Part shown: positions 1 to 12,778 of the stretch, piece by piece
Layout of the letters: each line of letters opens with the position of its first letter
How positions within the stretch are numbered: the first letter of the stretch is position 1
DNA from: Chloroflexota bacterium
GTDB lineage: Bacteria; Chloroflexota; Limnocylindria; Limnocylindrales; CSP1-4
Reading direction: 5' to 3'
DNA: 32,081 nucleotides
NCBI GenBank assembly: GCA_030446555.1
Contig: JAUJNA010000003.1
Coordinates: 206,606 to 238,686, forward strand
The notes under the pieces: model-generated
Databases searched by the model: none
What the model was told of the DNA's origin: nothing
Seen by the model: the letters and a program-made list of their open reading frames with translations, nothing else
Position numbers and translations under genes: made by a program

Positions 1-2646
1 CTGGTCAACGTGCTTCCGTCGCTCCAGGAGCACGCCTGCTCACTGGGGCGGCGTGGCGGGTTCGTCTCGCGGCTCGAGCAAGGCACCTGGATGGGCCATG
101 TGGCGGAGCACATCGCCCTCGAGCTGCAGAACCTGGCCGGGACCGAGGTGCGCATCGGCAAGACGCGCTCGACCGGCGAACCCGGGCGCTACGACATGAT
201 CTACGAGTTCCGGGAAGAGCAGGTCGGCGTGGAGGCCGGCAGGATCGCCGTCGCCCTCGTCAACCATCTGGTCGCACCCGACGACCCCGCGTTCGTCATC
301 GATCTGGCGGCCGACATGGAGCGGCTCATCCGGCTCGCGGAGCAACAGGCGTTCGGACCATCGACCCAGGCCATCATCGACGAGGCGGTCTCGCGCGGCA
401 TCCCGTGGATCCGGCTCGACCGGTACAGCCTCGTGCAGCTGGGCCAGGGCGTCCATCAGCAGCGCATCAGAGCGACCATGACCTCGCGCACGGGCGCCAT
501 CGCGGTCGACATCGCGTCCGACAAGAGCCTGACGAACGCACTCCTGAATTCCGCCGGCCTGCCCGTGCCCCGCTCGGAGACGGTGCGCGCGCCTGATGCC
601 GCGGTTCGCGCCGCCATGGCCATCGGCTATCCCGTGGTGGTCAAGCCGCTCGATGGGAACCATGGGCGCGGCGTGAGCCTGGACCTCCGCTCGGAGGACG
701 AGGTCCGCAAGGCGTACGCGTTGGCCCGGGGCGAGAGCCGCGGCGGCGACGTCGTGGTCGAGACCTACGTCACCGGCAACGATCACCGCGTGCTGGTCAT
801 CGGGGGCCGCATGGTGGCGGTCGCGCAACGGGTGCCGGCCGGCGTCACCGGTGATGGCGAGCGCACCGTCAGCCAGCTCGTGGACATCGAGAACAGCGAT
901 CCGCGCCGCGGCATCGGACACGAGAAGGTGCTGACCAAGATCAAGCTGACCGAGGCGACGACGGAGATCCTCGCCAAACAGGGCTTCTCGCTCGACGACG
1001 TCCCAGGGGCCGGGCAGCGCGTCCAGCTCGCGCTCACCGGCAACATGTCGACCGGTGGCACGGCCATCGACCGGACCGTCGAGGCCCATCCCGAGAATGT
1101 GGAGATCGCCGAGACCGCCGCACGCATCGTCGGCCTCGACATCGCGGGCATCGACTTCATCGTCCCCGACATCGCCGTCCCGGTGCGCGAGCAGGGAGGG
1201 GCCATCGTGGAGGTGAACGCCGCGCCCGGCTTCCGGATGCACAGCCACCCGACCGAAGGGGAGCCGCAGTACGTCGCACGCCCGGTGCTCGACCTGCTCT
1301 TCCCGGGCGGCTCCGACGCGCGGATCCCCATCATCGGCGTCACCGGGACGAACGGGAAGACGACCACCGTCCGGATGATCGCCCACATCCTGAAGCTGAT
1401 GGGCCGGCGCGTCGGCATGACCACCACCGACGGCATCGTCATCGATGGGCGGCTCATCAAGAAGGGCGACATGTCCGGCCCCAAGTCGGCCCAGATGGTG
1501 CTCCAGAACCCGGTCGTCGATACGGCCGTGTTCGAGGTGGCCCGCGGCGGCATCCTGCGTGAGGGGCTGGGGTACGACCGCAATGACATCGCGGTGGTCA
1601 CCAACGTGAGCGGCGACCACCTGGGGCTGCACGGGATCGACACGCTGCCGCAGCTGGCCAACGTCAAGGGGGTCCTCGTGGAGGCCGTGCCCCGCTCGGG
1701 GACCGCCGTCCTCAATGCCGACGACACGCTCGTGGCGCGCATGGGACGTCACAGCCGGGGGCAGGTGGTGCTCTTCTCGATGCAGATGCAGAAGGGCGAG
1801 CCCGGCTTCGACCGGGTGGAGGGGCATGCCGGCCGTGGCGGCGCGGCGATGGTCCTCCAGGAGACGGACGATGGAGAGCTCATCGTGCTGCGCCACGGGA
1901 GCCGGACGATGCCGCTCATCTACACGCATCTCATCCCGGCCACGTTCGGGGGGAAGGCGCGGATGAACGTGGCCAATGCACTCGCCGCGGCGGGCGCCGC
2001 CTGGGCGGCCGGCGCGCACCTCCACGACATCCGCCAGGGCCTGCGCACCTTCAGCACCTCCTTCTTCCAGGCGCCGGGCCGGCTGAACGAGGTCGAGGTG
2101 GGCGGCTTCAAGGTCTATATCGACTACTGCCACAACGTCGACGGCATGCGCCGCCTGGCCGAGTTCGTGGAACTCTCGATGAGCGATCCCGGCCGGCGTG
2201 AGAGCCGACGAGCGGACAGCGACGGTGACGGCGCGGGGGCCCGTCGCTCCGCGCGAGCCATCGGTGTCATCGGCATCCCGGGTGACCGGCGTGACGACGA
2301 CCAGCGCGCCTACGGCGCCATCGCGGCCGGCGTCTTCGACGAGATCTACGTGCGCGAGGACGCGAACCTTCGCGGCCGGCCACCGGGCCAGGCAGCCGGC
2401 CGGGTGCTGGAAGGGATCCGGGAGGCGCAGGCGGCAGGTCGGGCGAGATGCACGCGCGCCGAGCAGGTCCTCCTGGAGATCGAGGCGGCTCGCGCGGGGA
2501 TGGGACGTGCCCGGCCGGGGGACCTGGTGGTCGTCTGCGCCGATGATGCGGCCGCTGTCTACCGCCAGGCGATGGCCTTCGACCGCGGACCGCGCCCCAG
2601 CCTGTCGATCATGGCACCAGGAGAGTCGGCGATCCCCGAAGGCTGA
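1..2646 (+). CDS. cphA: Cyanophycin synthetase (5' end outside window)
   Basis: This enzyme makes cyanophycin, or a related branched polyamide, by alternately adding Asp to the backbone and Arg to the Asp side chain, using ATP in the cytosol. The frame is open from base 1, so the start lies upstream and the first residues of the N domain are missing. The order of parts is the family's: an N-domain remnant (EHACSLGRRGG, GTWMGHVAEHIALELQ), an ATP-grasp domain at about codons 175-435 (KPLDGNHGRGVS, EVNAAPGFRMH), then a Mur-ligase-like domain with the P-loop GTNGKTTT at codons 449-456, EVARGGILREGLGYD and NVSGDHLGLHG. A charged, low-complexity stretch lies near codons 725-750. The length of at least 882 codons matches CphA1. 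It converges on a Mur-only paralogue across 217 bases in which I see no clear gene or terminator. The family call is firm; the substrate is inferred from the family. Confidence 0.93.
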   Translation: MVNVLPSLQEHACSLGRRGGFVSRLEQGTWMGHVAEHIALELQNLAGTEVRIGKTRSTGEPGRYDMIYEFREEQVGVEAGRIAVALVNHLVAPDDPAFVIDLAADMERLIRLAEQQAFGPSTQAIIDEAVSRGIPWIRLDRYSLVQLGQGVHQQRIRATMTSRTGAIAVDIASDKSLTNALLNSAGLPVPRSETVRAPDAAVRAAMAIGYPVVVKPLDGNHGRGVSLDLRSEDEVRKAYALARGESRGGDVVVETYVTGNDHRVLVIGGRMVAVAQRVPAGVTGDGERTVSQLVDIENSDPRRGIGHEKVLTKIKLTEATTEILAKQGFSLDDVPGAGQRVQLALTGNMSTGGTAIDRTVEAHPENVEIAETAARIVGLDIAGIDFIVPDIAVPVREQGGAIVEVNAAPGFRMHSHPTEGEPQYVARPVLDLLFPGGSDARIPIIGVTGTNGKTTTVRMIAHILKLMGRRVGMTTTDGIVIDGRLIKKGDMSGPKSAQMVLQNPVVDTAVFEVARGGILREGLGYDRNDIAVVTNVSGDHLGLHGIDTLPQLANVKGVLVEAVPRSGTAVLNADDTLVARMGRHSRGQVVLFSMQMQKGEPGFDRVEGHAGRGGAAMVLQETDDGELIVLRHGSRTMPLIYTHLIPATFGGKARMNVANALAAAGAAWAAGAHLHDIRQGLRTFSTSFFQAPGRLNEVEVGGFKVYIDYCHNVDGMRRLAEFVELSMSDPGRRESRRADSDGDGAGARRSARAIGVIGIPGDRRDDDQRAYGAIAAGVFDEIYVREDANLRGRPPGQAAGRVLEGIREAQAAGRARCTRAEQVLLEIEAARAGMGRARPGDLVVVCADDAAAVYRQAMAFDRGPRPSLSIMAPGESAIPEG

Positions 2647-2863
2647 GATCCTGTCAAGCGGGCATCACGCGGCCATGGTTTCGCCGTCGAGGCGGCATCT
2701 TCTGTCTGGTGAGCCTCCCCGGGCACATCTGTCCGAAACCACGCTCGCTGCAGCCGTCGTGGCGTGAACGATGGCGCCGTGGTGCCCATCTGGCGGAAGA
2801 CGCGCCCCGAACGCGCGTGGCGCCCCGCGGGCCTCGGCACGGTCAGCGCGCTCCAGAAGCGGC

Positions 2864-4633
2864 TCACCGCGCGATCGGGAGGACCTCCGTCGGGTCCGAT
2901 ACCGGGCTTGCCCCCAGATCGCGCAGCACGGCCGCCACGCCCGGCCGGTCGGCGTGGCAGAGCAGCAGCACGACGCCCGGTCCGGGGCTTCCTGCCCGGC
3001 GGTCAGGAGCGGTCAACTCGCTGCGCAGCGCGGACGCCTCGTCCTCCCAGACCCTGATCTCCCCCGGCCGCGCACCACCGGCGAGCAGCCCGGCCCGCAG
3101 CTCCCCGACCACCGACTCACGCGTCCGGCCACGCAGGTAGCGCAGGGTCTCCTTGATGGCGACGTCATCGGAGCGCTGGGCGGCCATCCTACCCATGGCG
3201 CGCAGGCTGTCGTCCGGTCGGTCGCCGGCGGTGCCCACGATCGTGCTGACCGCTGCCTTGCGGCGCCCCTTGGGCCCGACCAGCCCCTCGGCCACGGTCA
3301 ACAGCACGTCCAGGCCGGCCTCGTTGTGGGCGAAGTCCACGACCACCAGCTTCTCGCCCATCCGATACAGGTTGAGCCGCCCGGGGGCCTGCTCCTCGGT
3401 GGAGGAGAAGTCGGAAAGGCCCCGTGCCACCTGGGACAGGCTGGCCCCCAGTGCCCGCGCCGCCCCGGCGGCTGCCAGAGCGTTGGCCACGTTGTGGCGC
3501 GCGAGGCCGCCGAGCGTGGCCGGGACATCGCCGACCTTGACGATCCGCCTGGTGTCAGGACCCTGGGCCTCCACGAGCCAGCCGTCGTCGAGCAGCATGG
3601 CGGTACCGCCACGAGCCAGGTGCCGGCGCATCCTCGCTGACCGCGGGCGGAGTGAGAAGAGGCAGACGCTCGCCTTGAGCGGCCGGGCGACCGCCGCGAC
3701 CAGCGCATCGTCCGCGTTCAGGACGCAGACGCCGTCACGCTTCGTGATGCGCGCGATGACCGCCTTCACGTCAGCGAGCTCCGGCAGGGTGTGGAGGCCG
3801 TGCAGGTCCAGGTGGTCGGCGGACACGTTGGTCAGCACCGATGCGTCGTTGGACTCGTAGCCGACGCCGCGCAGGACGATGCCGCCCCGCGCCGTCTCGA
3901 GCACCGCGATGTCGATGGCCGAGTCGCGCAGGACCCGCTGCGCGCCCATCGGCCCGGTGAGGTCGCCCTCCTCGACCAGGACCTCGTCCATGAGGACGCC
4001 ATCGGACGTGGTCGTGCCCACCCGACGGCCGGCCGTGACGAGGATGTGGGTGATCATCCGCGTCGTGGTGCTCTTGCCGTTGGTCCCGCTGATGCTGACG
4101 GCCGGGACGCGGCGATCGGCGTCGCGGACCCAATCGGGCGGCGTCGTCCCCGCCTCGCGGATCCGAACGAGCGCTCGCGCCAGGCTGCGGCTGCCGCCTC
4201 GCGCACCTGCCGGCCGGGAGCGGCGCGGATCGATGTCGAGCTCCACGAGGCGCACCGCCGCGTCGGCGACGGCCTGCGCTCGCTCCCGCTCTCGCCACGG
4301 GAACGCGACGATCCAGTGCCCGGGTTCGCTCGTCCTGTGGATGGCCACCGGGATCCGGGCGCGCGTCGGTGTGGCCGCTCGTCCCTCGGTCGCCATCCAG
4401 GCCGCCGCACCCGAGAGCGCGTGGAGCCTCCGCACCCAAACCGCGAGGTCGCGCACGGACGCCGGGGCGCGTTTGGCGGGGACCGAGGCGCTCAGCCGGA
4501 CGGTCGCGTGGCGACCGGGTGAGCGCTGCCCGAACCAGCTCCGCCGGCGGCCCACCACGACCTCGACCTTGACGGTGGGTTCCAGCCGGTAGACGTTCGG
4601 ACCGTCGAGCAGACGCACTTCGACCAGACGCAC
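2864..4633 (-). CDS. CphA-like Mur ligase lacking the ATP-grasp domain
   Basis: This 589-residue protein looks like cyanophycin synthetase with the middle removed. It opens like the CphA N domain (VEVRLLDGPNVYRLEPT), runs through about 175 poorly conserved residues, then goes straight into a Mur-ligase module: P-loop GTNGKSTT at 183-190, LETARGGIVLRGVGYES, NVSADHLDLHGLHTLPELAD, and a C-terminal region with VDFAHNEAGLDVL and GTAGDRPDD. The same blocks occur in the upstream full-length CphA. No ATP-grasp motif (KPxxxNxGRG) is present. In CphA the Mur-like domain adds Arg to the Asp side chain, so this enzyme may ligate an amino acid to an acceptor made by CphA, or act on another substrate. The GTG start lies 9 nt after a TATACT box. 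It is divergent from an M20 peptidase and convergent with cphA. The exact reaction is unknown. Confidence 0.85.
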   Translation of the reverse strand: MRLVEVRLLDGPNVYRLEPTVKVEVVVGRRRSWFGQRSPGRHATVRLSASVPAKRAPASVRDLAVWVRRLHALSGAAAWMATEGRAATPTRARIPVAIHRTSEPGHWIVAFPWRERERAQAVADAAVRLVELDIDPRRSRPAGARGGSRSLARALVRIREAGTTPPDWVRDADRRVPAVSISGTNGKSTTTRMITHILVTAGRRVGTTTSDGVLMDEVLVEEGDLTGPMGAQRVLRDSAIDIAVLETARGGIVLRGVGYESNDASVLTNVSADHLDLHGLHTLPELADVKAVIARITKRDGVCVLNADDALVAAVARPLKASVCLFSLRPRSARMRRHLARGGTAMLLDDGWLVEAQGPDTRRIVKVGDVPATLGGLARHNVANALAAAGAARALGASLSQVARGLSDFSSTEEQAPGRLNLYRMGEKLVVVDFAHNEAGLDVLLTVAEGLVGPKGRRKAAVSTIVGTAGDRPDDSLRAMGRMAAQRSDDVAIKETLRYLRGRTRESVVGELRAGLLAGGARPGEIRVWEDEASALRSELTAPDRRAGSPGPGVVLLLCHADRPGVAAVLRDLGASPVSDPTEVLPIAR

Positions 4634-4689
4634 GGTCGCCGGAGTATAGGGTGGGCGTTCGTCGGGCCGACGGCTAGACTCCGGCCTCG
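4634..4689. promoter_or_regulatory. Divergent promoter region with two -10 boxes
   Basis: This 56-base gap separates divergent start codons. On the minus strand TATACT (4643-4648) ends 9 nt before the GTG of the Mur-like gene. On the plus strand TAGACT (4675-4680) ends 9 nt before the ATG of the M20 peptidase. No Shine-Dalgarno or clear -35 is visible for either gene. That spacing puts transcription starts within a few bases of both start codons, so both mRNAs are probably leaderless or nearly so. Confidence 0.55.
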
Positions 4690-5967
4690 ATGGAACGACC
4701 GGACCAGCACTCGCTGCCCGAGGCGACGCTCCTCCAGCCGGGTGAGCTCGACTCGCTCCATTCCGCCGTCGCGGCCGCGGAGCCCGCGTATCTCGCGGAC
4801 CTCCAGCGGCTGGTGGACATCGACTGCGGGAGCTACACCAAGGCCGGCGTCGACGAGGTCGGTCGCTGGGTGGCCGCCGAGCTCGCCGTGCTGGGAGCCC
4901 AGGTGGCGGTCGTGCCGGACGACCGCCTCGGCGACACCGTGGTGGGCGCCTTCACCGGCGATGGGGACGGCCCGAATGCCGTCCTCATCGGGCACATGGA
5001 CACCGTCTTCGACCCGGGTACCGCGGCTCAGCGGCCGTTCCGCATCGAAGGTCCAAGAGCGCTCGGTCCGGGGGTAACCGACATGAAGAGCGGCCTGCTG
5101 GCCGGGCTGCACGCGCTGCGCGCGCTGCGCGAGTCGCACGCGACGCGCCACGGAGGCGGTCCGGACGCCACATGGCTACCCTTCGCGCGCCTCGTCTTCG
5201 TCGCCAACCCCGATGAGGAGATCGGCTCGCCCGTGTCGTCCTCGGTCATTCGCCGCGAGGCTGCGCACGTCGACATGGCGTTCGTCCTCGAGTGCGCCCG
5301 TGCCAACGGCGACATCGTCTCCTCGCGCAAGGGCGTCGTCGACCTGCGCATCGACATCCATGGCCGGGCGGCACACGCGGGCGTCGAGCCGGAGAAGGGG
5401 AGGAGTGCCGTACTCGAGGCGGCGCTCAAGACCGTCGCGCTGCACGCGCTCAACGGGCGGTGGCCAGGCGTCACGGTGAACGTGGGGGTCGTGGAAGGGG
5501 GCTCGCGGCCCAACGTGGTCGCGGAACGGGCGCTACTCCAGGTGGACCTGCGGGCGGTCACGCGGCAGACGATGGAAGAGGCGGAGGCGGAGATCCGCCG
5601 CATCGCGTCGAGCTCCACGGTGCCGGACGTGACCGCGGCCGTGGAAGAGCGCGGCCGCCACTGGCCGATGGAGAAGCTGGAGCGCTCGTCGCTGCTCGTG
5701 CGGCACGCCAGGGCCCTGGCTCAGCAGCTCGGCTTTGCGGTGGACGACGCGGCCACCGGTGGGGCCTCGGACGCGAACACCACGGCCGGCATGGGAGTGC
5801 CCACGCTCGACGGGCTCGGTCCCGTCGGCGGCAACGACCACTCCCCGCTCGAGTACCTGGAGCTGGACTCGGTCGTGCCCCGGGTCACGCTGCTCGCTGC
5901 GCTGCTGGCAGTGACCGGGCGGGACGAGACGATCCGCGCTTGGCGCGACGAGCGACTGGGTCGCTAG
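4690..5967 (+). CDS. M20 family metallopeptidase (carboxypeptidase G2-like)
   Basis: This is a 425-residue di-zinc amidohydrolase of the M20 family, probably cytosolic because no signal peptide is seen. The metal and catalytic positions are all present: H102 and D104 in IGHMDTVFDPG, D131 in GPGVTDMKSG, E176/E177 in ANPDEEIGSP, E201 in VLECARANGD and H384 in GGNDHSPLEYL. The dimerisation domain lies between about 215 and 320. Family members remove C-terminal amino acids from dipeptides or acyl-amino acids (glutamate carboxypeptidase type). It shares a divergent 56-base promoter with the CphA-like Mur ligase, so cleavage of a cyanophycin-derived dipeptide is a reasonable guess, but the sequence alone does not show substrate. 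It ends 15 bases from a convergent small gene. Confidence 0.88.
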   Translation: MERPDQHSLPEATLLQPGELDSLHSAVAAAEPAYLADLQRLVDIDCGSYTKAGVDEVGRWVAAELAVLGAQVAVVPDDRLGDTVVGAFTGDGDGPNAVLIGHMDTVFDPGTAAQRPFRIEGPRALGPGVTDMKSGLLAGLHALRALRESHATRHGGGPDATWLPFARLVFVANPDEEIGSPVSSSVIRREAAHVDMAFVLECARANGDIVSSRKGVVDLRIDIHGRAAHAGVEPEKGRSAVLEAALKTVALHALNGRWPGVTVNVGVVEGGSRPNVVAERALLQVDLRAVTRQTMEEAEAEIRRIASSSTVPDVTAAVEERGRHWPMEKLERSSLLVRHARALAQQLGFAVDDAATGGASDANTTAGMGVPTLDGLGPVGGNDHSPLEYLELDSVVPRVTLLAALLAVTGRDETIRAWRDERLGR

Positions 5968-5982
5968 GGAGCGGGAGAAGGG

Positions 5983-6276
5983 TCAGCGCAGGAAGGTCGA
6001 CCCGCAGGTGTCGCAGACGGTGTAGAGGGCGTGGTTGTCGCGCGCGTAGCCGGCCACGTGGAGCCGGCCCGTAAAGTCGTCTTTGGGGCAGACCCAGACC
6101 CACCACCGAGCCGGTGCGCCATGCTCCTCGGGACCCACCTCGCCCAGCCCGGTCGACTCCGCGCTGACCTTGTCGCGCAGGCCGTCGAAGCGGCCCAGAG
6201 CGGCGTCGATGGCCTCGGCACGCTGGGGCTCCGTCTCGCTCGTGTAGGGATAGCTCTGGCTGATATTCGAGCTCAC
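5983..6276 (-). CDS. Small hypothetical protein with C-terminal Cys motif
   Basis: This is a 97-residue protein of unknown function. The N-terminal half is polar and helical (EPQRAEAIDAALGRFDG). The C-terminal half has WVWVCPKDDFTGRLHVAGY and ends with VCDTCGSTFLR, which looks like a compact, possibly incomplete zinc knuckle with three Cys. I place the start at GTG 6276; the reading frame is open further upstream, but that part is Arg/Ala-rich and has no start signal. A TATACT box (6390-6395, minus) lies about 115 nt upstream, so it may be transcribed separately from ggt. A 16-codon ORF (ATG 6323) ends in a TGA overlapping this GTG (GTGA), which would allow translational coupling. Confidence 0.6.
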   Translation of the reverse strand: MSSNISQSYPYTSETEPQRAEAIDAALGRFDGLRDKVSAESTGLGEVGPEEHGAPARWWVWVCPKDDFTGRLHVAGYARDNHALYTVCDTCGSTFLR

Positions 6277-6389
6277 GCGCCGGGCCTCGCTCCGCTGGTG
6301 CCTTGCATCGGGACGGCCGCCATCAGGGCGGAGGTCGGAGGAGCGGCCAGCCGCGGAGGTCGTGAGCGCGGCGCGACCGGCCGAGCGAG

Positions 6390-6395
6390 AGTATA
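6390..6395 (-). promoter_or_regulatory. Putative -10 box (TATACT)
   Basis: A TATACT hexamer on the minus strand lies between ggt and the small Cys-motif gene, 113 nt upstream of the latter's GTG. No convincing -35 accompanies it. The same hexamer serves as a likely -10 before the Mur-like gene at 4633. Confidence 0.35.
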
Positions 6396-6424
6396 CCGAC
6401 CCACGCGGCACCCGGCCGCAAGAC

Positions 6425-8092
6425 TTACAGCGCCGTCGGCAGGCCTTCCGAGCGCGGGTCGGTCGCCACGGCAAAGGTGGGATCGTTCCCGGAAGCCGCC
6501 CGATCCTGCACGATCTCCACCGCGTGTGCGTGGCCCATGCCGGAGTCGAACGGCCGCGCGTAGGTCACCCGGTGTCCTCGTGCCTCCAGCCCGGCGGCGA
6601 CCTCGTCGTGGAAGCGGGGCTCCAGCACCGTGCGGTCCGGCCGGCCGAGATGACGCTCGACGTCAGCCGCCCACCGAGGCGCGCCGATGGCCGTCGCGAT
6701 GTCCAGGCCGCCGTCGACCACCGCGGAGACGAACTGCGCGAAGACCTGCGGCTGGATCTCGCCGCCCATCGACCCGTGGGCGATCCACGCCCGACCGTCC
6801 CGCAGCATCATGCCGGGCGTCAGCGTGTGCACCGTCCGCTTCCGGGGCGCGAGGGCGTTGACGTGGCCTGCGTCCAGGCGGAAGAAGGCTCCGCGGTTCT
6901 GGTACGCGATCCCGGTCCGGGGGTCCACCAGGCCGGAGCCGAAGCCGGCGTAGTTGGACTCGATCAGGCTCACCAGCCCGCCCCAGCGGTCGGCCGTAGC
7001 GAGGTAGACCGTGCCACCGCCGCGGGGGAGGGAGGTGGCAGTGGGCTGGGTGGCGTGCTCCGGGTCGATGGCCCGGGCGACGTCCTGGGCATGTCCCCTG
7101 TCGAGCAGCCACTCGAGGACACCGGGGCGCATCGCTACCGGGTCGCTCAGAAAGGCGTCGCGATGCGCGAGCGTGACTCGCGCCGCCTCCAGGCCGAGAT
7201 GCACCCAGCGCGGATCGCCCACGCCGCGTTCCGTGAACCGGTCCGGCGCAGGCGGGTCGAAGCAGGACAGGATGTCCAGCAGCTCCAGGGCGATGGGACC
7301 GCAGCTGTTGGGCGGGTTGCTGAGCGAGGTGACGCCGCGGTACTCGGTGGAGATGGGCTCCGACCAGTCGGACGTGTGCGCCGCGAAGTCGTCGGCTCGC
7401 AGCAGCGCGCCTGCCCCGTCCAGGTAGGTCGCGGCACGCTCGGCAAGGGCCCCGGTGTAGGCGGCGGAGGGGCCTTCACTCGCCAGGACGCGCAGCGTGG
7501 CGGCCAGCGCGGGCAGCCGCACGCGCTCGCCGACCAGCCAGGGCCGCCCGCCCGGACGATACGTTCGTGCCCAGTCGCCATCCGTGCCGAAGACGCGCGC
7601 GGCCGACTCGATGGCCGAGCTCCACGCCGCGCTGGCGGGGAATCCCTCGGCGAGCTCGATGGCGGGCATCAGCAGGTCCGCCCAGGGCCGGCCGCCGAAG
7701 CGGGCGTGTGCCTGGCCCCACGAGTCGATGGCTCCCGGCACGGTCACGCTCCACGGGCCGCGGACCGGCATCTCGGCGTGACCGGCAGCCCGCGCCGCCT
7801 CGATGGTCGCGCCGGCGGCGGAGCGTCCGCTCCCGTTCAGGGCATGCGCCCGCTGCTGGCCTTGGTCCCAGATGATCCACAACGCGTCGCCGCCCAGCCC
7901 GCACATGTAGCCGGCCACGACCGCCAGGGCGGCGTTCGTGGCGATGGCGGCATCGACGGCGGTGCCGCCAGAGCGCAGCACCGCGAGGCCCGCCCCGCTC
8001 GCGAGGTGATGGGGTGAGGCGACCGCCCCGTTGGCACCGCGGGCGAGTGGCGCGGGGACCAGGACAGGCGCCCGGGACTCCTGGGAGCTCAC
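6425..8092 (-). CDS. Gamma-glutamyltransferase family protein (YwrD-like)
   Basis: This is a 555-residue Ntn-hydrolase of the gamma-glutamyltranspeptidase family. The N-terminal part has the family blocks [36 protein letters not shown] and [13 protein letters not shown]. The expected self-cleavage and nucleophile Thr is T361, in [11 protein letters not shown], followed by [20 protein letters not shown] and the small-subunit blocks [11 protein letters not shown] and [10 protein letters not shown]. The TVYLATAD context resembles the YwrD-type branch rather than classical Ggt (TTHxSVVD), so the substrate could be a gamma-glutamyl compound or an acyl amide. No signal peptide is apparent, so it may be cytosolic. 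The GTG start at 8092 lies 4 nt after the metH stop (TAG 8097-8099), so the two are one operon. An apparent read-through from metH into this frame is produced by the metH frameshift and is not a real fusion. Confidence 0.87.
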   Translation of the reverse strand: MSSQESRAPVLVPAPLARGANGAVASPHHLASGAGLAVLRSGGTAVDAAIATNAALAVVAGYMCGLGGDALWIIWDQGQQRAHALNGSGRSAAGATIEAARAAGHAEMPVRGPWSVTVPGAIDSWGQAHARFGGRPWADLLMPAIELAEGFPASAAWSSAIESAARVFGTDGDWARTYRPGGRPWLVGERVRLPALAATLRVLASEGPSAAYTGALAERAATYLDGAGALLRADDFAAHTSDWSEPISTEYRGVTSLSNPPNSCGPIALELLDILSCFDPPAPDRFTERGVGDPRWVHLGLEAARVTLAHRDAFLSDPVAMRPGVLEWLLDRGHAQDVARAIDPEHATQPTATSLPRGGGTVYLATADRWGGLVSLIESNYAGFGSGLVDPRTGIAYQNRGAFFRLDAGHVNALAPRKRTVHTLTPGMMLRDGRAWIAHGSMGGEIQPQVFAQFVSAVVDGGLDIATAIGAPRWAADVERHLGRPDRTVLEPRFHDEVAAGLEARGHRVTYARPFDSGMGHAHAVEIVQDRAASGNDPTFAVATDPRSEGLPTAL

Positions 8093-8096
8093 CCGG

Positions 8097-11854
<3,758 letters not shown>

Positions 11855-11864
11855 CTGTCCGGCG

Positions 11865-11870
11865 AGTCTA
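11865..11870 (-). promoter_or_regulatory. -10 box of metH (TAGACT)
   Basis: TAGACT on the minus strand ends 10 nt before the metH ATG. There is no Shine-Dalgarno in those 10 bases, so the transcript would begin almost at the start codon. The hexamer is the same as before the genes at 4690 and 18667. Confidence 0.5.
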
Positions 11871-11961
11871 ACGGTGCCTCGCGATGCGCCGGTCGCCGTC
11901 GCTGGACCCGGGGTGCCGGGGCCAGGAACGACAGGACGCGATGCCCGGATCGGACCCCCGA

Positions 11962-12689
11962 TCAGTCGAGCTCCACGCGCGTCTCGCCCGGCTCAGGGTC
12001 CAGCACGGTCACGCTGGTCAGCCCGCGCTCTCGCAGGGCCGCCCCCAACTCCTCCGGCGTGCCGGAGAGGAGCGGGAAGGTGCCGTAGTGGATGGGCACC
12101 ACGGTGTCCACCCCGAGCAGCTCGACGGCGACCGCTGCCGCGCGCGGACCCATCGTGAAGTGCCCGCCGATGGGCAGGAACGCGATCTCCGGCTTGTGGA
12201 GCTCGCCGATGAGGCGCATGTCCCCGAAGACGTCCGTATCGCCCGCGTGGTACAGGCGCCGGCCGCCCTCGAGCTCGACCACGAACCCGGCCGGCTCGCC
12301 AAGGTAGAGCGGGGCGTCCTCCGCCTCGTTCCAGTTGCCGGCGGAGTGGTGTGCGTCGACCATCGTCACGCGCAGCCCACGCGCGTCGAAGGTGCCGCCC
12401 TTGTTCATGCCGGTGATCTGCGCCTCGCCCGTCTCCTGCGTTCCCAGCCAGAGGCTCAGCTCATGGATGCACGGCCAGGCGGGACCGGTCCGGGCGGCGA
12501 TCTCGACTGCGTCGCCCAGGTGATCGCTGTGGCCATGCGTCACCAGCATCACATCGCACGCCTCCACGGCGAGGCCGGACGCGGCGATCGCGGGTTGCCG
12601 AACCAGGGGTCGAAAAGGACGCGCCTGCCGTCGTCCGTCTCCAGCTCGATGCAGGCGTGTCCCCACCACGTCATCCGGGTCGCGCTCAT
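11962..12689 (-). CDS. UlaG-like metal-dependent hydrolase, MBL fold (frameshifted)
   Basis: This is a small metallo-beta-lactamase-fold hydrolase of the UPF0173/UlaG-like type. The intact part carries the metal motif [12 protein letters not shown], then [21 protein letters not shown] and [10 protein letters not shown]. The N-terminal strand, starting at ATG 12687-12689 after a good Shine-Dalgarno (AGGTGGAG), reads [17 protein letters not shown] and [10 protein letters not shown]. It then leaves frame at about 12595-12600; the next correct block is [17 protein letters not shown]. The span is 728 nt, one short of 243 codons, so a single missing base would restore a protein of about 242 aa. The substrate cannot be told. 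A possible -10 (TACGAT, 12721-12726 minus) lies 31 nt upstream. It precedes metH but is separated from it by a separate -10 box. Confidence 0.82.
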
Positions 12690-12765
12690 CTCCACCTCAC
12701 TGCGCTGCGGGCGTGGACGCATCGTATCCGCGGCCGAGCACTGGGTCCGTATCCGGACGCGCCCC

Positions 12766-12771
12766 TATCCT
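12766..12771 (+). promoter_or_regulatory. -10 box (TATCCT), leaderless type
   Basis: TATCCT ends 7 nt before the ATG at 12779. There is no Shine-Dalgarno between them, so the mRNA probably starts at or beside the start codon. Confidence 0.45.
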
Positions 12772-12778
12772 TCCGCCC

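Noticed and set aside
40-2133. Long open frame antisense to cphA
   Set aside because: It is a high-GC shadow with a composition-driven His/Arg/Ala-rich product and no family motif.
2647-2863. Short open frames between cphA and the Mur-like gene
   Set aside because: They lack ribosome sites and run into both neighbouring genes as shadows.
6273-6323. 16-codon ORF overlapping the small Cys-protein start
   Set aside because: It has no Shine-Dalgarno or close promoter; the GTGA overlap may be chance, so it is only mentioned with the gene.
11855-11961. Cobalamin riboswitch upstream of metH
   Set aside because: The gap is only 107 nt, the -10 lies 10 nt before the ATG, and no B12-box was found.
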